57,946 bases of DNA. Source: an uncultured Negativibacillus sp. (GTDB lineage: Bacteria; Bacillota; Clostridia; Oscillospirales; Ruminococcaceae). Position numbers and translations under genes: made by a program. The notes beneath the pieces are model-generated. The model was not told where the DNA came from. It did no database searches and was given only the letters and a program-made list of their open reading frames with translations. Of the stretch, positions 31,653 to 40,804 are shown piece by piece. Within the stretch, counting starts at the first letter, position 1. The number at the start of each line of letters is the position of its first letter. Where the stretch lies: the NCBI RefSeq assembly GCF_944388365.1, contig NZ_CALXIN010000006.1, forward strand, positions 1-57,946. The letters are read 5' to 3'.

Positions 31653-32765
31653 TTACTTGTGTTCTTCTTTGGTTTCCTGTGTTTCCTTTGGCGGCTGTGC
31701 TGCCTGACGAGGCTGGTCGTGGTGGTTTTTCTTTGCCTTCATGCGCTGCAGCTTTGGCAGCAGCTTTGCAAAGCCTGCGTAAATGAGCGGGTTATATACC
31801 TTGTCAAACTCGCCGATAAACTCGGTCGCGCCTTCGCGGCGGCAGAAGCCCTCTTTAAACTTATACAGACCATTGGTTTTATCCAGAATAAAGACTCCGC
31901 CAAAGTCATAGATTTTCGAGCCATTTTCATAGCCCCAGCGGATCATCTCCGCCTGCATCGCATAGTTTGGCATCAGATTGCGCTTGTTGTTCGAGCTTGC
32001 ACCGTAGATATACCAGGTCTTGTGGCCGTAGTGGATACAGATGGCGCCGGAAAGCGCCTCTCCCTCGTGCTCTGCCAGATAGACGCGCAGAAGGTCGCTG
32101 CCCTCATAAGCCTGCAGCATCCGACGGAAGTACTCATACGGACGATGACCAATTTTATCGCGGATGGCAGTGATTTCGTACAGATTAAAGAATTTTTTGA
32201 GGTCCTCCTCACTTCTCGACCAGCGTACCGTCACTCCCTTGCGGGCAGAAAGACGGATATTGTAACGGGTCTTTTCGCTGAAGTGCGGCATCAGCTCATC
32301 AAAGGACGGTTCATCCAGATTGAGAATCATGTTATAACGCGGCTGAATCAGGTCGTACTTGTCGCAGCCATCGTTGCGCACCTGCAGTCCCAGTTTGCGG
32401 TATTCCTGTTCCAGCTCGGGCATTCTGGGCAGCTCTGGGTCAAAGCGCAGCATAAAGGCATGGTATTTCTTTGCCAGCGGCTTTGCTTCGTCGATCAGCC
32501 GCATGACCAGTGCAGTATCGTGAAGGTCACAGATCGGTGCACGCGGCGCGTACATCATCGAAAATCCACCCAGAATCTTTCGGATAATCAGTGACATCGC
32601 TGCAATGATCTTTCCATCTTCCTCCAGATATACCTGCTCTCCGATCCATCCATCTTTGACCTTTTCCCAGGCCAGGTCCTGTGTCGCATTGGCATAGGGG
32701 GAGGTCCGCACAAAGTTTTGATATTCCTCGACCTTTTTCAGGTCGCTGTGATTTAAAATCGGCAT
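31653..32765 (-). CDS. FemAB/MurM-type peptidoglycan bridge aminoacyltransferase
   Basis: A 370-residue member of the FemABX family, which attaches amino acids from aminoacyl-tRNA to the stem-peptide side chain of lipid II. It shows the tandem GNAT-like folds: SMMYAPRAPICDLHD and YNMILNLDEPSFDELMPHFSEKTRYNIRLSARKGV, then GAICIHYGHKTWYIYGASSN and YDFGGVFILDKTNGLYKFKEGFC. The last residues (PKLQRMKAKKNHH onward) form a charged tail. It follows murE by 21 bases in the same operon, so both act on the peptidoglycan precursor. The donor amino acid cannot be read from sequence. Confidence 0.9.
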   Translation of the reverse strand: MPILNHSDLKKVEEYQNFVRTSPYANATQDLAWEKVKDGWIGEQVYLEEDGKIIAAMSLIIRKILGGFSMMYAPRAPICDLHDTALVMRLIDEAKPLAKKYHAFMLRFDPELPRMPELEQEYRKLGLQVRNDGCDKYDLIQPRYNMILNLDEPSFDELMPHFSEKTRYNIRLSARKGVTVRWSRSEEDLKKFFNLYEITAIRDKIGHRPYEYFRRMLQAYEGSDLLRVYLAEHEGEALSGAICIHYGHKTWYIYGASSNNKRNLMPNYAMQAEMIRWGYENGSKIYDFGGVFILDKTNGLYKFKEGFCRREGATEFIGEFDKVYNPLIYAGFAKLLPKLQRMKAKKNHHDQPRQAAQPPKETQETKEEHK

Positions 32766-32786
32766 CTGTTGTTCACCCCTGTTCTA

Positions 32787-34310
32787 TCATATCGAAAGCA
32801 ACCGCTTGGCGATTGCCAGGTCGGATTCATAATATACATATTCTCCCCTGACCTTCTGATATACCTCCTCGCCCTTGGCTGCCAGCACAATGACATCCCC
32901 AGGCTGGGCGGTGGTGATTGCTTTTTCCACTGCCTGTGCGCGGTCCTCGATGATCTCATAAGGAGTATGATACGGTTCTACAAAGGAGGCAATCTCCTCG
33001 CAGATGGTGCGCACATCCTCAAACTGCGGGTCCTCAGCGGTCAGATAGAGGTAGTCGGCATTCTGTCCGGAGAGTGTGCCGATGTCGCGGCGGCGCAGGA
33101 AGGCTTTGCCGCCAGGACAGCCGACGACAACCACAATTCTGCGGCCTGGATAGTCCGCCTTGAGCGATTCATACAGCTTTTTGAAGCTGAGGTAGTTGTG
33201 TGCATAATCGACCAGCACGGTAATGCCGTCCTTCTCAAAAAGGTTCATGCGGCCCTGCACCTCGTTTTTGAGCAGACCTTCGCGGATCGACTGTTCGTCC
33301 ACACCCAGCGCTGTCGCCGAGGCGATGGCAGCCAGCGCATTCTCCACATTGAAGCGTCCTGCCATGTGGATGCGCCACTCCTGCTCCTTCATGCCATGAC
33401 TGGTAGTGAAGGTAAAGCCGACATCCTCCTTGCGGATGTCACGCAGCACCCAGCAGTCCTCGTCGTCGAGGTCGGCAGTTGCCAGTGTACCGAAGGTGAT
33501 GACCCGTTTAGCATGGGCGCGTGCACGGTCGAGCACCCGCTGTGCATGGTCCATGTCGCGGTTGATGACTGCGGTCTTGCAGTGCTCCATAAATTGCAGC
33601 TTGCAGGAGAAATAGTCCTCGAAGTCGGTGTGTTCCAGCGGACCGATGTGGTCCTCGCCGATGTTCAAAAACATGCCCAGGTCATATTCCACCCCGTAGA
33701 CACGGTTTAATTTGTACGCCTGCGACGAAACCTCCATCGTCAAAAAGGAGATGCCGCTGTCGCGGGTCTGCGCAAAATAGCGCTGGAGATCGGGCGATTC
33801 CGGCGTGGTCAGGTGCGCCTCATGCTGCTCGACGCCGGTATCCACCTCGACGGTGGAGAGCACCGCACTCTTTGGAACGCCGCACAGCTCAGGATGGCTC
33901 TTGCAGAAGGTGTCCAGAATGTTCTTCATGAAATAGGTGGTGGTAGTCTTTCCCTTGGTGCCGGTCAGTCCCACCAGACGGAAGGACTGGTAGGCGTGAT
34001 GATAAAATTCGATCGCCACCAGGCTCATTGCCTTGCGAATGTCACTGGTGATGATGCAAGGCAGCTGGACATCGTAGCGCTGCTGCGCAAGATAGACACC
34101 TGCGCCCTTGGAGATGGCGTCCTGAAGGTAGGCTTCCTTGAAGGAAGCGCCCTTGCAGATGAAAAAGGTGTTTGGCTGTACGTCCGCAGAGCTGTACGAG
34201 AGGTAATCAAAAGGATGATTCAGCAGCTCCTGCGGGCAGGAATATTCAACAAGCAGGTTGTCCTTGTTCAAAAGATCGACAACCTGCTGGATGGTAATGG
34301 AGTCATTCAT
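32787..34310 (-). CDS. murE: UDP-MurNAc-tripeptide synthetase, MurE-type (L-Lys-like motif)
   Basis: A Mur ligase that adds the third residue to UDP-MurNAc-L-Ala-D-Glu. The 507 residues show LVGLTGTKGKTTTTYF (ATP loop), TTPESPDL, LTMEVSSQAYKLNRVYGVEYDLGMFLNIGEDHIGPLEH, HMAGRFNVENALAAIA and VLVDYAHN. Where diaminopimelate-adding MurE has DNPR, this one has LTAEDPQFED, closer to the D(D/N)P(N/A) of lysine-adding enzymes of streptococci and staphylococci. The start is ATG 34310 behind AAAGGA, with TTG 34316 possible. femX follows, which fits a branched Lys-type precursor. Confidence 0.88.
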   Translation of the reverse strand: MNDSITIQQVVDLLNKDNLLVEYSCPQELLNHPFDYLSYSSADVQPNTFFICKGASFKEAYLQDAISKGAGVYLAQQRYDVQLPCIITSDIRKAMSLVAIEFYHHAYQSFRLVGLTGTKGKTTTTYFMKNILDTFCKSHPELCGVPKSAVLSTVEVDTGVEQHEAHLTTPESPDLQRYFAQTRDSGISFLTMEVSSQAYKLNRVYGVEYDLGMFLNIGEDHIGPLEHTDFEDYFSCKLQFMEHCKTAVINRDMDHAQRVLDRARAHAKRVITFGTLATADLDDEDCWVLRDIRKEDVGFTFTTSHGMKEQEWRIHMAGRFNVENALAAIASATALGVDEQSIREGLLKNEVQGRMNLFEKDGITVLVDYAHNYLSFKKLYESLKADYPGRRIVVVVGCPGGKAFLRRRDIGTLSGQNADYLYLTAEDPQFEDVRTICEEIASFVEPYHTPYEIIEDRAQAVEKAITTAQPGDVIVLAAKGEEVYQKVRGEYVYYESDLAIAKRLLSI

Positions 34311-34660
34311 CGTCAAAAATGTCCTTTCCTGTGATAATATCAGTATGTCTTTCTTATTATATCATGTTCTTACCTCAAAACAAGACCCAGCTTGTTAAAA
34401 GAAACTGCAAAGGATATGACCGTTTTGTTGTCTTTGTGTATCCGGCAGCGCATAAGCTGTAACAGGTTTTTCTGATTCTTCCCCACAAGACATGTTCTGT
34501 ATACAAAATCAATACAAAAACCTTACATTTCCTGCGCGGCAGCTCTGGAAGAAAGTCGATTTCGGTGCTATAATTGTTTAATAAATAGAAAAATCGGGAA
34601 TTTTGCTGGTAATTTTGTACCCCGATCAAATCACGGGAAAAAGCAGGGAGGGAATACAGG
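34311..34660. other. Divergent intergenic region murE / ABC ATPase
   Basis: About 350 bases of AT-rich sequence. The only promoter-like element is a TATAAT at 34569-34574 (plus) without a good -35 box, about 85 bases before the ATPase start. No small gene or hairpin stands out. Confidence 0.5.
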
Positions 34661-35362
34661 ATGTCTTTTGTAGAATTTCACGATGTCAAAAAGGTCTATC
34701 ACATGGGAGAAATCACCATCAACGCCCTCAATGATGTTAACTTCAGCGTAGAAAAGGGAGAGTTCTGTGTCGTTGTCGGTGCTTCCGGCGCCGGAAAAAC
34801 CACCATTCTGAACATCCTCGGCGGAATGGACACCCTCAGTGAAGGCTCGGTGTGGCTCGATGGCAAGGAGATCTCCGCCTACACATCCCGCCAACTGACC
34901 GAATATCGCCGCTACGACATCGGCTTTGTCTTTCAGTTTTACAACCTTGTCCAGAATCTGACTGCACTGGAAAACGTCGAGCTTGCCGCACAGATCTGCA
35001 AAAATCCGCTGCCGGCTGCCACCGTCCTGGAGGAAGTCGGACTCAAAGACCGCATGGGCAACTTTCCGGCACAGCTCTCCGGCGGTGAACAGCAGCGTGT
35101 CGCCATCGCAAGAGCGCTTGCCAAAAACCCCAAGCTGCTGCTGTGCGACGAGCCAACCGGTGCGCTCGACTACAACACCGGCAAAGCCGTCCTGAAGCTG
35201 CTGCAGGACACCTGCCGCCAAAGCGGCGTCACCGTCATCGTCATCACCCACAACCAGGCCATCACCGCGATGGCCGACCGCATTATTACCGTCAAGAGCG
35301 GCACCGTTGTCAGCGAGGTTCTGAACCCGAACATCGTGCCGGTTGAACAGATCGAGTGGTAA
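34661..35362 (+). CDS. ABC transporter ATP-binding protein (MacB/LolD type)
   Basis: A 233-residue ATPase of the MacB/LolD/YtrE group that powers FtsX-type permeases. Walker A is [18 protein letters not shown], the signature [15 protein letters not shown], Walker [13 protein letters not shown] and the switch His is in VIVITHNQ. The phrase [18 protein letters not shown] is characteristic of this subfamily. It ends 29 bases before the permease gene, so the pair forms one transporter. These systems usually act in mechanotransmission, antimicrobial-peptide resistance or lipoprotein/cell-wall enzyme control rather than classic drug export. Confidence 0.93.
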   Translation: MSFVEFHDVKKVYHMGEITINALNDVNFSVEKGEFCVVVGASGAGKTTILNILGGMDTLSEGSVWLDGKEISAYTSRQLTEYRRYDIGFVFQFYNLVQNLTALENVELAAQICKNPLPAATVLEEVGLKDRMGNFPAQLSGGEQQRVAIARALAKNPKLLLCDEPTGALDYNTGKAVLKLLQDTCRQSGVTVIVITHNQAITAMADRIITVKSGTVVSEVLNPNIVPVEQIEW

Positions 35363-35391
35363 TTTTGTCCTGAACAAAAAGGGGTGAAGTG

Positions 35392-38300
35392 ATGGGATCT
35401 TCGATGAGGAAAACCACACTGCGCGAGATCCGTCAGAGCTTTGGCAGATACTTTGCCATCGTTGCGATCGTCGCGCTGGGTGTCGGTCTGTTTTCCGGCC
35501 TGAAAGTAACCAGAAGTGCCATGGTCAGCAGTGCACAGCTGTATTTTGACCAAACCAATCTATACGATCTTCGGCTGGTGTCCACCGTCGGCTTTGACAC
35601 CGACACCGCCAAACAGCTCTCCCGCAGAGAGCGTATCCTCGACGCAGAGGGTGCTATCTCGGTGGATGTCCTGATGCAGAACAATGAGGGCGAAGAAACC
35701 GTCCTGAAGGTGCACAGCCTGATGGAACAGCAAAACCTGCCGGTCGTTGTCCACGGCCGGATGCCGCAGTCTGCCGACGAGTGTGTCGTGGACGCACTTG
35801 CCTTCGGTGAGGACGCCATCGGCACAACGCTGACCTTATCGAGCAACAACGACGAGGATACCGACGAGATGTTCGCTCAGAAGAGCTTCCGCATCGTCGG
35901 CACGGTCAACTCCTCCTACTATGCAAACTATGAGCGCGGCACCACTTCGCTGGGCAACGGCACCATTCAGGGCTTTATGATGGTGGACAGAGAAGCCTTC
36001 GACTGTGACTACGACACCGAAATCTTTCTGCGGGTCAACACCGGCGGCGCTGCCATCTACTCGGATGAATATGATGATTCCATCGACGAGGTGGAGGACT
36101 GGCTGGAGGACTATGCACAGGAGCAGGCAGACCAGCGCTACGAACGCCTGAAAGCCGAGGCACAGGAGGAACTCTACGTCGCACAGCAGCAGCTGACCAA
36201 CGAAACCTCCAAGGGAGAGCTGGAGCTAAACGACGCTTCCGCCCAGCTTTCCAGCGCACAGGTGGAGCTGGAAAGCGGAAAGGCGCAGTTTCAGAGTGGA
36301 AAATCCGAGCTGGAAAGCGGAAAAGCACAGCTTCAGCAGCAGGAACAGGAGCTGCAGCAGCAGAAAACCGAACTGCTGCTGCAAAAGCAATCGGTGCTCA
36401 ACGGGCTCTCCCAGGTGGCAGCCGCCAAAGCACAGACTGCCAGCCTGGACTCGACCTCCTATGCGCAGGCACTCAGCCAGGAACAGCAGCTGCAGGCAAG
36501 CCTCAGCCAGATTGAGGCGGGACTGATCGAGATCGAATCCGGTCTGCAGCAGATTCAGCAGCAGAAAACCGAGTTAATTACAAAGGAAGCCGAGCTGCGC
36601 GACTCACAGATGCAGCTGGAAGCGGCACAGCGCGAATATGACGCCGGTCAGAAGGATTATCAGCAGGGCGTCGAGGAGCTAAACCAAAGCACAGAGGATG
36701 CGCAGGAGGAGCTGGACGACGCGCAGGAGGAGATCGACGACATGGAGGAGCCGGACGTCTACGTGCTGGACCGCAACACTAACATCGGCTACGCCAGCTT
36801 TGACAATGACTCCTCCATTGTAGATGCTATCGCCAACGTCTTCCCTATCTTCTTCTTCCTGGTCGCTGCACTGGTATGCGTCACCACCATGAACCGCATG
36901 GTCGAGGAACAGCGCACCCAGATCGGTGTGCTCAAGGCGCTGGGATACAGCGAAGGCAGCATCATGGGAAAATATCTGTTCTATTCGGGCAGCGCTGCCG
37001 GATTAGGCTGCCTGTTCGGGTTCTTCGGCGGGTCGTACATCTTCCCGTTGGTCATCTGGCAGGCCTATAAGATCATGTACACCATGGGCGACATCCAGTT
37101 TGTACTTGATCCCAAACTGGCGCTGATTTCGCTGGTCGCCGCCATGCTGTGTTCGATGGGAACCACCTTCCTCAGCTGCCGCTACGAGCTGATCAGCGTT
37201 CCTGCACAGCTGATCCGTCCAAAAGCGCCCAAGGCCGGCAAACGAATCCTGCTGGAATACATTCCGTTTTTATGGAACAACCTGTCCTTCCTGGTCAAGG
37301 TTTCGATTCGAAATGTACTGCGCTATAAAAAGCGCTTCTTCATGATGGTGCTGGGTATCGGCGGCTGTACAGCGCTGCTGGTCACCGGCTTTGGCATCAA
37401 AAACTCGATTGCAAACGTCGCCGAACAGCAGTTTGTCAACATCCAGACCTACGGCATCAGTGCCTTGATGAAGGAAAACTATACGCAGGGAGAATGGGAG
37501 GAGATCAAAGAATATCTGCAGGAGGAAACCTCCGGCTATGCGCTTGTCTCCGAACGTTCGATGGATGTTTCCCTGGCTGACGGCGGCTCCAAGTCGATCA
37601 CCCTGGTCATTCCCGAGGATGTTTCCCGCATCGACGACTACTGGGATCTGCACGATCAGGATGGCAATCCAATCGCTTATCCTCAGGAGGGCGAAGCGGT
37701 CCTCAATCGGGAATTTGCCCGCCGCAACGGCATCGACATCGGACAGGTATTGACACTGACCGACGAGGACGGACACGAGCTACAGCTTCGTGTCACAGCA
37801 TTGAGCGAAAACTACATCTACAACTATCTGTATCTGTCGCCGGAAAGCTGGGAAAATCAGACCGGCGAAGCCGCTGACTTCCGAACCATCTATGTCAACA
37901 CCGAGGGTGTACAGGATGAACACACCGTTCTGGCACAGCTGATGAACTTTGACGCGATGAGCAGCGTCACCGTCAATGCGGATACACTGGAAAAATTCAA
38001 CAACATGATGCAGAGTCTGGACTACATTGTCATCCTGATTATCATCTGTGCAGGCTCGCTGGCCTTCATTGTTCTTTACAACCTGACCAACATCAATATC
38101 ACCGAGCGCATCCGTGAGATTGCAACCATCAAGGTGCTCGGCTTCTACCCGTCAGAAACGGCCTCCTATGTTTTCCGTGAAAACATCTTCCTCACCGCCA
38201 TCGGCGGCGCCGTTGGACTGGGTCTGGGCAAGGCGCTGCACTGGTTTGTCATGGAGCAGATCAAGGTCGATCTGGTCAGCTTTGACAAGATCATCCTGCC

Positions 38301-38418
38301 GACCAGCTACCTTTACAGCATCATCCTGACCTTTGTCTTTGCCTGCATCGTCAACCTGGTGATGTTCTCCAAGCTGGAAAAGATCAACATGGCAGAATCG
38401 CTCAAATCCATCGAATAA
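35392..38418 (+). CDS. FtsX-family permease with large extracellular coiled coil
   Basis: A 1008-residue permease with two FtsX modules. TM1 (FAIVAIVALGVGLFSGLKV) is near the N-terminus. An outside segment follows that includes a long Gln/Glu/Ser-rich coiled coil (about residues 245-455, with repeats such as SGKAQ and QQQ). Then come a three-helix FtsX module (about 485-620), TM5, a second outside domain and the last three-helix module (about 880-1000, ending AESLKSIE). The layout resembles clostridial MacB-like mechanotransmission permeases. ATG 35392 follows AAGGGG; a GTG codon directly before is the alternative. Pairs with the ATPase upstream. Confidence 0.9.
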   Translation: MGSSMRKTTLREIRQSFGRYFAIVAIVALGVGLFSGLKVTRSAMVSSAQLYFDQTNLYDLRLVSTVGFDTDTAKQLSRRERILDAEGAISVDVLMQNNEGEETVLKVHSLMEQQNLPVVVHGRMPQSADECVVDALAFGEDAIGTTLTLSSNNDEDTDEMFAQKSFRIVGTVNSSYYANYERGTTSLGNGTIQGFMMVDREAFDCDYDTEIFLRVNTGGAAIYSDEYDDSIDEVEDWLEDYAQEQADQRYERLKAEAQEELYVAQQQLTNETSKGELELNDASAQLSSAQVELESGKAQFQSGKSELESGKAQLQQQEQELQQQKTELLLQKQSVLNGLSQVAAAKAQTASLDSTSYAQALSQEQQLQASLSQIEAGLIEIESGLQQIQQQKTELITKEAELRDSQMQLEAAQREYDAGQKDYQQGVEELNQSTEDAQEELDDAQEEIDDMEEPDVYVLDRNTNIGYASFDNDSSIVDAIANVFPIFFFLVAALVCVTTMNRMVEEQRTQIGVLKALGYSEGSIMGKYLFYSGSAAGLGCLFGFFGGSYIFPLVIWQAYKIMYTMGDIQFVLDPKLALISLVAAMLCSMGTTFLSCRYELISVPAQLIRPKAPKAGKRILLEYIPFLWNNLSFLVKVSIRNVLRYKKRFFMMVLGIGGCTALLVTGFGIKNSIANVAEQQFVNIQTYGISALMKENYTQGEWEEIKEYLQEETSGYALVSERSMDVSLADGGSKSITLVIPEDVSRIDDYWDLHDQDGNPIAYPQEGEAVLNREFARRNGIDIGQVLTLTDEDGHELQLRVTALSENYIYNYLYLSPESWENQTGEAADFRTIYVNTEGVQDEHTVLAQLMNFDAMSSVTVNADTLEKFNNMMQSLDYIVILIIICAGSLAFIVLYNLTNINITERIREIATIKVLGFYPSETASYVFRENIFLTAIGGAVGLGLGKALHWFVMEQIKVDLVSFDKIILPTSYLYSIILTFVFACIVNLVMFSKLEKINMAESLKSIE

Positions 38419-38424
38419 ACATAC

Positions 38425-38461
38425 AAAAAGGACGAACAGAGATTTTCTGTTCGTCCTTTTT
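38425..38461. terminator. Bidirectional terminator
   Basis: A 16-bp stem, AAAAAGGACGAACAGA with its complement, lies between the convergent FtsX-type and P1-peptidase genes, with T runs on both strands. Confidence 0.9.
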
Positions 38462-38477
38462 TACGGTGATTATCCAG

Positions 38478-39536
38478 TTATTTCTTCAAACGCTCCAGCC
38501 AGTCGGACAGGCAGTCGACGTGGTGTCCTTCAAAGCCGGTGACTGCATCGGCACAGCACATGCTGTCCAGCACGGCCTCCTCGGCACATTCTGCCATGGC
38601 GCGGAATGCAAGGTCGATCTTATTTTCCGGCATCACTTCCATGCTGCACACCGCCTGTTCATCGTAGCGGATGCGTCTTGCCGTGGAAAAGCCGATCATG
38701 ATCTCTCCGCTGCCGTGACCCACAAAGCTACCAAGCCGTGCCAGTCCTACGCTGGCACGCTTGAGGATGCGCTCCAGCTGCCGCTCGCTGACCGGAAGGT
38801 CGGTGGCGGCAATCATCATGATGCTGCCCTTGTCCGAAGCCTGCTGCATCGCCGCTTCGGTCTGGGTCTGCTGTGCGATGACCCTGCCGATGTTTTCTCC
38901 TGCGATGGTCAGGTCTGCCATGCGGCCGTGGTTGGATTGCACCAGCAGGCCGATGGTGTAGATCTTGCCGTCAATTTCGATCAGTCGGGAAGCCGAACCG
39001 ATGCCGCCTTTGAGTCCATGGCAGATGGTTCCCTTGCCCGCACCAATATCGCCCAGTGCAAAATCCTTCTGTGCCCACTCAATCGCTGCAAACAGATGCT
39101 CCTGATGTACGGCACGGTGGCAGATGTCATTGAGGCGGCTGTCGTTGCACTCGCCGACCACTGGATTGATGCTCTTCATCACGACGCCGTCCTTCCGGCA
39201 GCGCTGCACCATGTATTCCACCAGGGCATCCTGCATCAGTCCCACATTCAGCGTATTGGTCAGCGCGATTGGGGTTTCCAGCGTACCCAGCTCCTTGACC
39301 TGCACCAGTCCGGTGGTCTTGCCAAAGCCGTTCCAGACAAAGCAGGCCGCCGGCAGCTTTTCTGCAAAGATGTTCTGCTCACACGGCAGAATTACGGTGA
39401 CGCCGGTCTTATGCTGGTCAGTGTCGATGGTACAGTGTCCTACCCTGACGCCGGCAACATCGGTAATTTTGTTATAGTGGCCAGGTGGAAGTTCTCCCAC
39501 GATGATTCCATAATCTCTGATACGCTTACTTTTCAT
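38478..39536 (-). CDS. P1 family peptidase (DmpA-type aminopeptidase/amidase)
   Basis: A 352-residue protein of the DmpA/P1 family (Peptidase_S58), self-processing N-terminal-nucleophile aminopeptidases. Visible blocks are IVGELPPGHYNKITDVAGVRVGH, FVWNGFGKTTGLVQVKELG, PIALTNTLNVGLMQDALVEY, VVGECNDSRLND and the glycine-rich IGAGKGTICHGLKGGIGSASRLI. The C-terminal half includes ATDLPVSERQLERILKRASVGLARLGSF-like sequence. ATG follows AGGGGG. It lies 24 bases after a transglutaminase-like gene on the same strand, but I know of no functional link. The substrate is probably a short peptide or amino-acid amide. Confidence 0.88.
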   Translation of the reverse strand: MKSKRIRDYGIIVGELPPGHYNKITDVAGVRVGHCTIDTDQHKTGVTVILPCEQNIFAEKLPAACFVWNGFGKTTGLVQVKELGTLETPIALTNTLNVGLMQDALVEYMVQRCRKDGVVMKSINPVVGECNDSRLNDICHRAVHQEHLFAAIEWAQKDFALGDIGAGKGTICHGLKGGIGSASRLIEIDGKIYTIGLLVQSNHGRMADLTIAGENIGRVIAQQTQTEAAMQQASDKGSIMMIAATDLPVSERQLERILKRASVGLARLGSFVGHGSGEIMIGFSTARRIRYDEQAVCSMEVMPENKIDLAFRAMAECAEEAVLDSMCCADAVTGFEGHHVDCLSDWLERLKK

Positions 39537-39560
39537 GTCAAAACCCCCTCTTTGCTGTCC

Positions 39561-40532
39561 TTAACCCTGTCGTTTCAGGCTCTTTGTGCTGTTTTGCTCC
39601 GTTTTAGTCTCTTCCTGCTGGGTGGATGCTGCCTTTTTGCTGCTGGATGTTGTCTCAAAGTAGGAGCGTTCCGCCAGCACTCCCGGAGCACTGTTGTCCT
39701 CAACGTAATAGTCGACCGCATACTTTTTGCCCGCCAGGAAGGTCGGCGCGTCGCTGGCGCGCTGGTTGCCGTCATCCCAGGTCAGATCGACCATATAGTA
39801 GTTGCCGTCCAGCCACACATAGTTCCAGGCGTGCGGCTCCTTATAATAGCCGGTGACGATCCAACAGGGGATCTGTGCCTTATCGCACAGCAGCTTGAAA
39901 GCGTAGGCATAGCCCTGACAGACCGCCTTTCCCTCCATCAAAGCACCATAGGCATGGAAGGCGGTTGGATATTTGGTCGAGTCGCTCTGCGCCGCCTGAG
40001 TGTCATACTCTACGCGGTCCACCAGCGTCTCCTGAAAATATTGCAGCAGCTCGACGGTGGAATTTGTCTGCTGCTTACCTTGCTCGACGATGCGGTCCAC
40101 TTCGTCAAACATCGCCTGTTTCTGCTGTCCGGTGAGGTCGAGATACTCCAGACGGTAGACTGCACGGTAGTATCCGTCCTGATTGGAGTAGTACACAAAC
40201 TCGGTCTGATTGCTCAAAAAGCTCTCTGGATAGTCCCGACGAACCTGATACAGCGCCCGACGGCACAGCTCAATGAAGGTATCCTTGTCCTTGACAGGAT
40301 TTTCAATGGTTAAATCCAGGCTGGTCTGTCCCGAAAGAATCGCCTGACTCAGCTGGCGATAAATCTGCATCTCTAACTCTGTCTGTCCGAAAAAACGAGT
40401 GACTACACCCTCCTGTTTGACAGGCTCCACCCGAACGGCGGACGCCTGCAGCGGCAGTGCGGAGACAGCTGCTGCTGCCAGTGCAATACACAGCATTTTT
40501 TTGAGTTGTCTGGTAAAATGATTTGTGTGCAT
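39561..40532 (-). CDS. Secreted transglutaminase-like protein (second copy)
   Basis: A 323-residue protein with a signal peptide (KKMLCIALAAAAVSALPLQASA), an N-terminal region of about 140 residues and a transglutaminase-like domain. The triad is Cys in GKAVCQGYAYAFKLLC, His in KEPHAWNYVWL and Asp in YYMVDLTWDDG, with a Ser/Lys/Thr-rich tail. It matches the catalytic part of 3893-4879 but lacks the poly-Thr linker and has a C-terminal extension instead. First gene of a probable pair with the P1 peptidase; a structured-looking leader precedes it (40550-40641). Confidence 0.85.
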   Translation of the reverse strand: MHTNHFTRQLKKMLCIALAAAAVSALPLQASAVRVEPVKQEGVVTRFFGQTELEMQIYRQLSQAILSGQTSLDLTIENPVKDKDTFIELCRRALYQVRRDYPESFLSNQTEFVYYSNQDGYYRAVYRLEYLDLTGQQKQAMFDEVDRIVEQGKQQTNSTVELLQYFQETLVDRVEYDTQAAQSDSTKYPTAFHAYGALMEGKAVCQGYAYAFKLLCDKAQIPCWIVTGYYKEPHAWNYVWLDGNYYMVDLTWDDGNQRASDAPTFLAGKKYAVDYYVEDNSAPGVLAERSYFETTSSSKKAASTQQEETKTEQNSTKSLKRQG

Positions 40533-40549
40533 GAAAACATTCCTTCCTT

Positions 40550-40641
40550 AGAAGATCCGGTAAACCTCAAGAGCGAACCTCCGGCGATACGATGTCGGCG
40601 CTCTGACTGTCTTTCCCTTTTTGCCGGATAGTGCCAGTATA
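40550..40641 (-). promoter_or_regulatory. Promoter box and possible structured leader of second transglutaminase gene
   Basis: On minus, a TATACT box (40636-40641) is followed by about 95 bases of leader. ATCCGG near its start can pair with CCGGAT near its end, and GAGCG/CGCTC can pair inside. It does not match a riboswitch class I know; the -35 box is weak. Confidence 0.4.
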
Positions 40642-40804
40642 CCATGATTTTTCCGCTAATTCCAGAGAGAGGGATTGTTTTTACAGAAATTTACAAATTT
40701 AAAAATTGACAAAAGTATGTTGGGTTATGTACTTTATACTGATAGCGTGATAAAATATAAGAATCATAAAGCGTTCGGCTCAATGCCGGCAGGAGGGTAA
40801 GAAG

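Noticed and set aside
40550-40641. c-di-GMP-I riboswitch
   Set aside because: The conserved GACGCAAAGC and tetraloop-receptor sequence are missing.
40706-40740. SigmaA promoter TTGACA/TATACT before the second MATE gene
   Set aside because: The boxes are about 23 bases apart, too far for a normal promoter; another start must be used.
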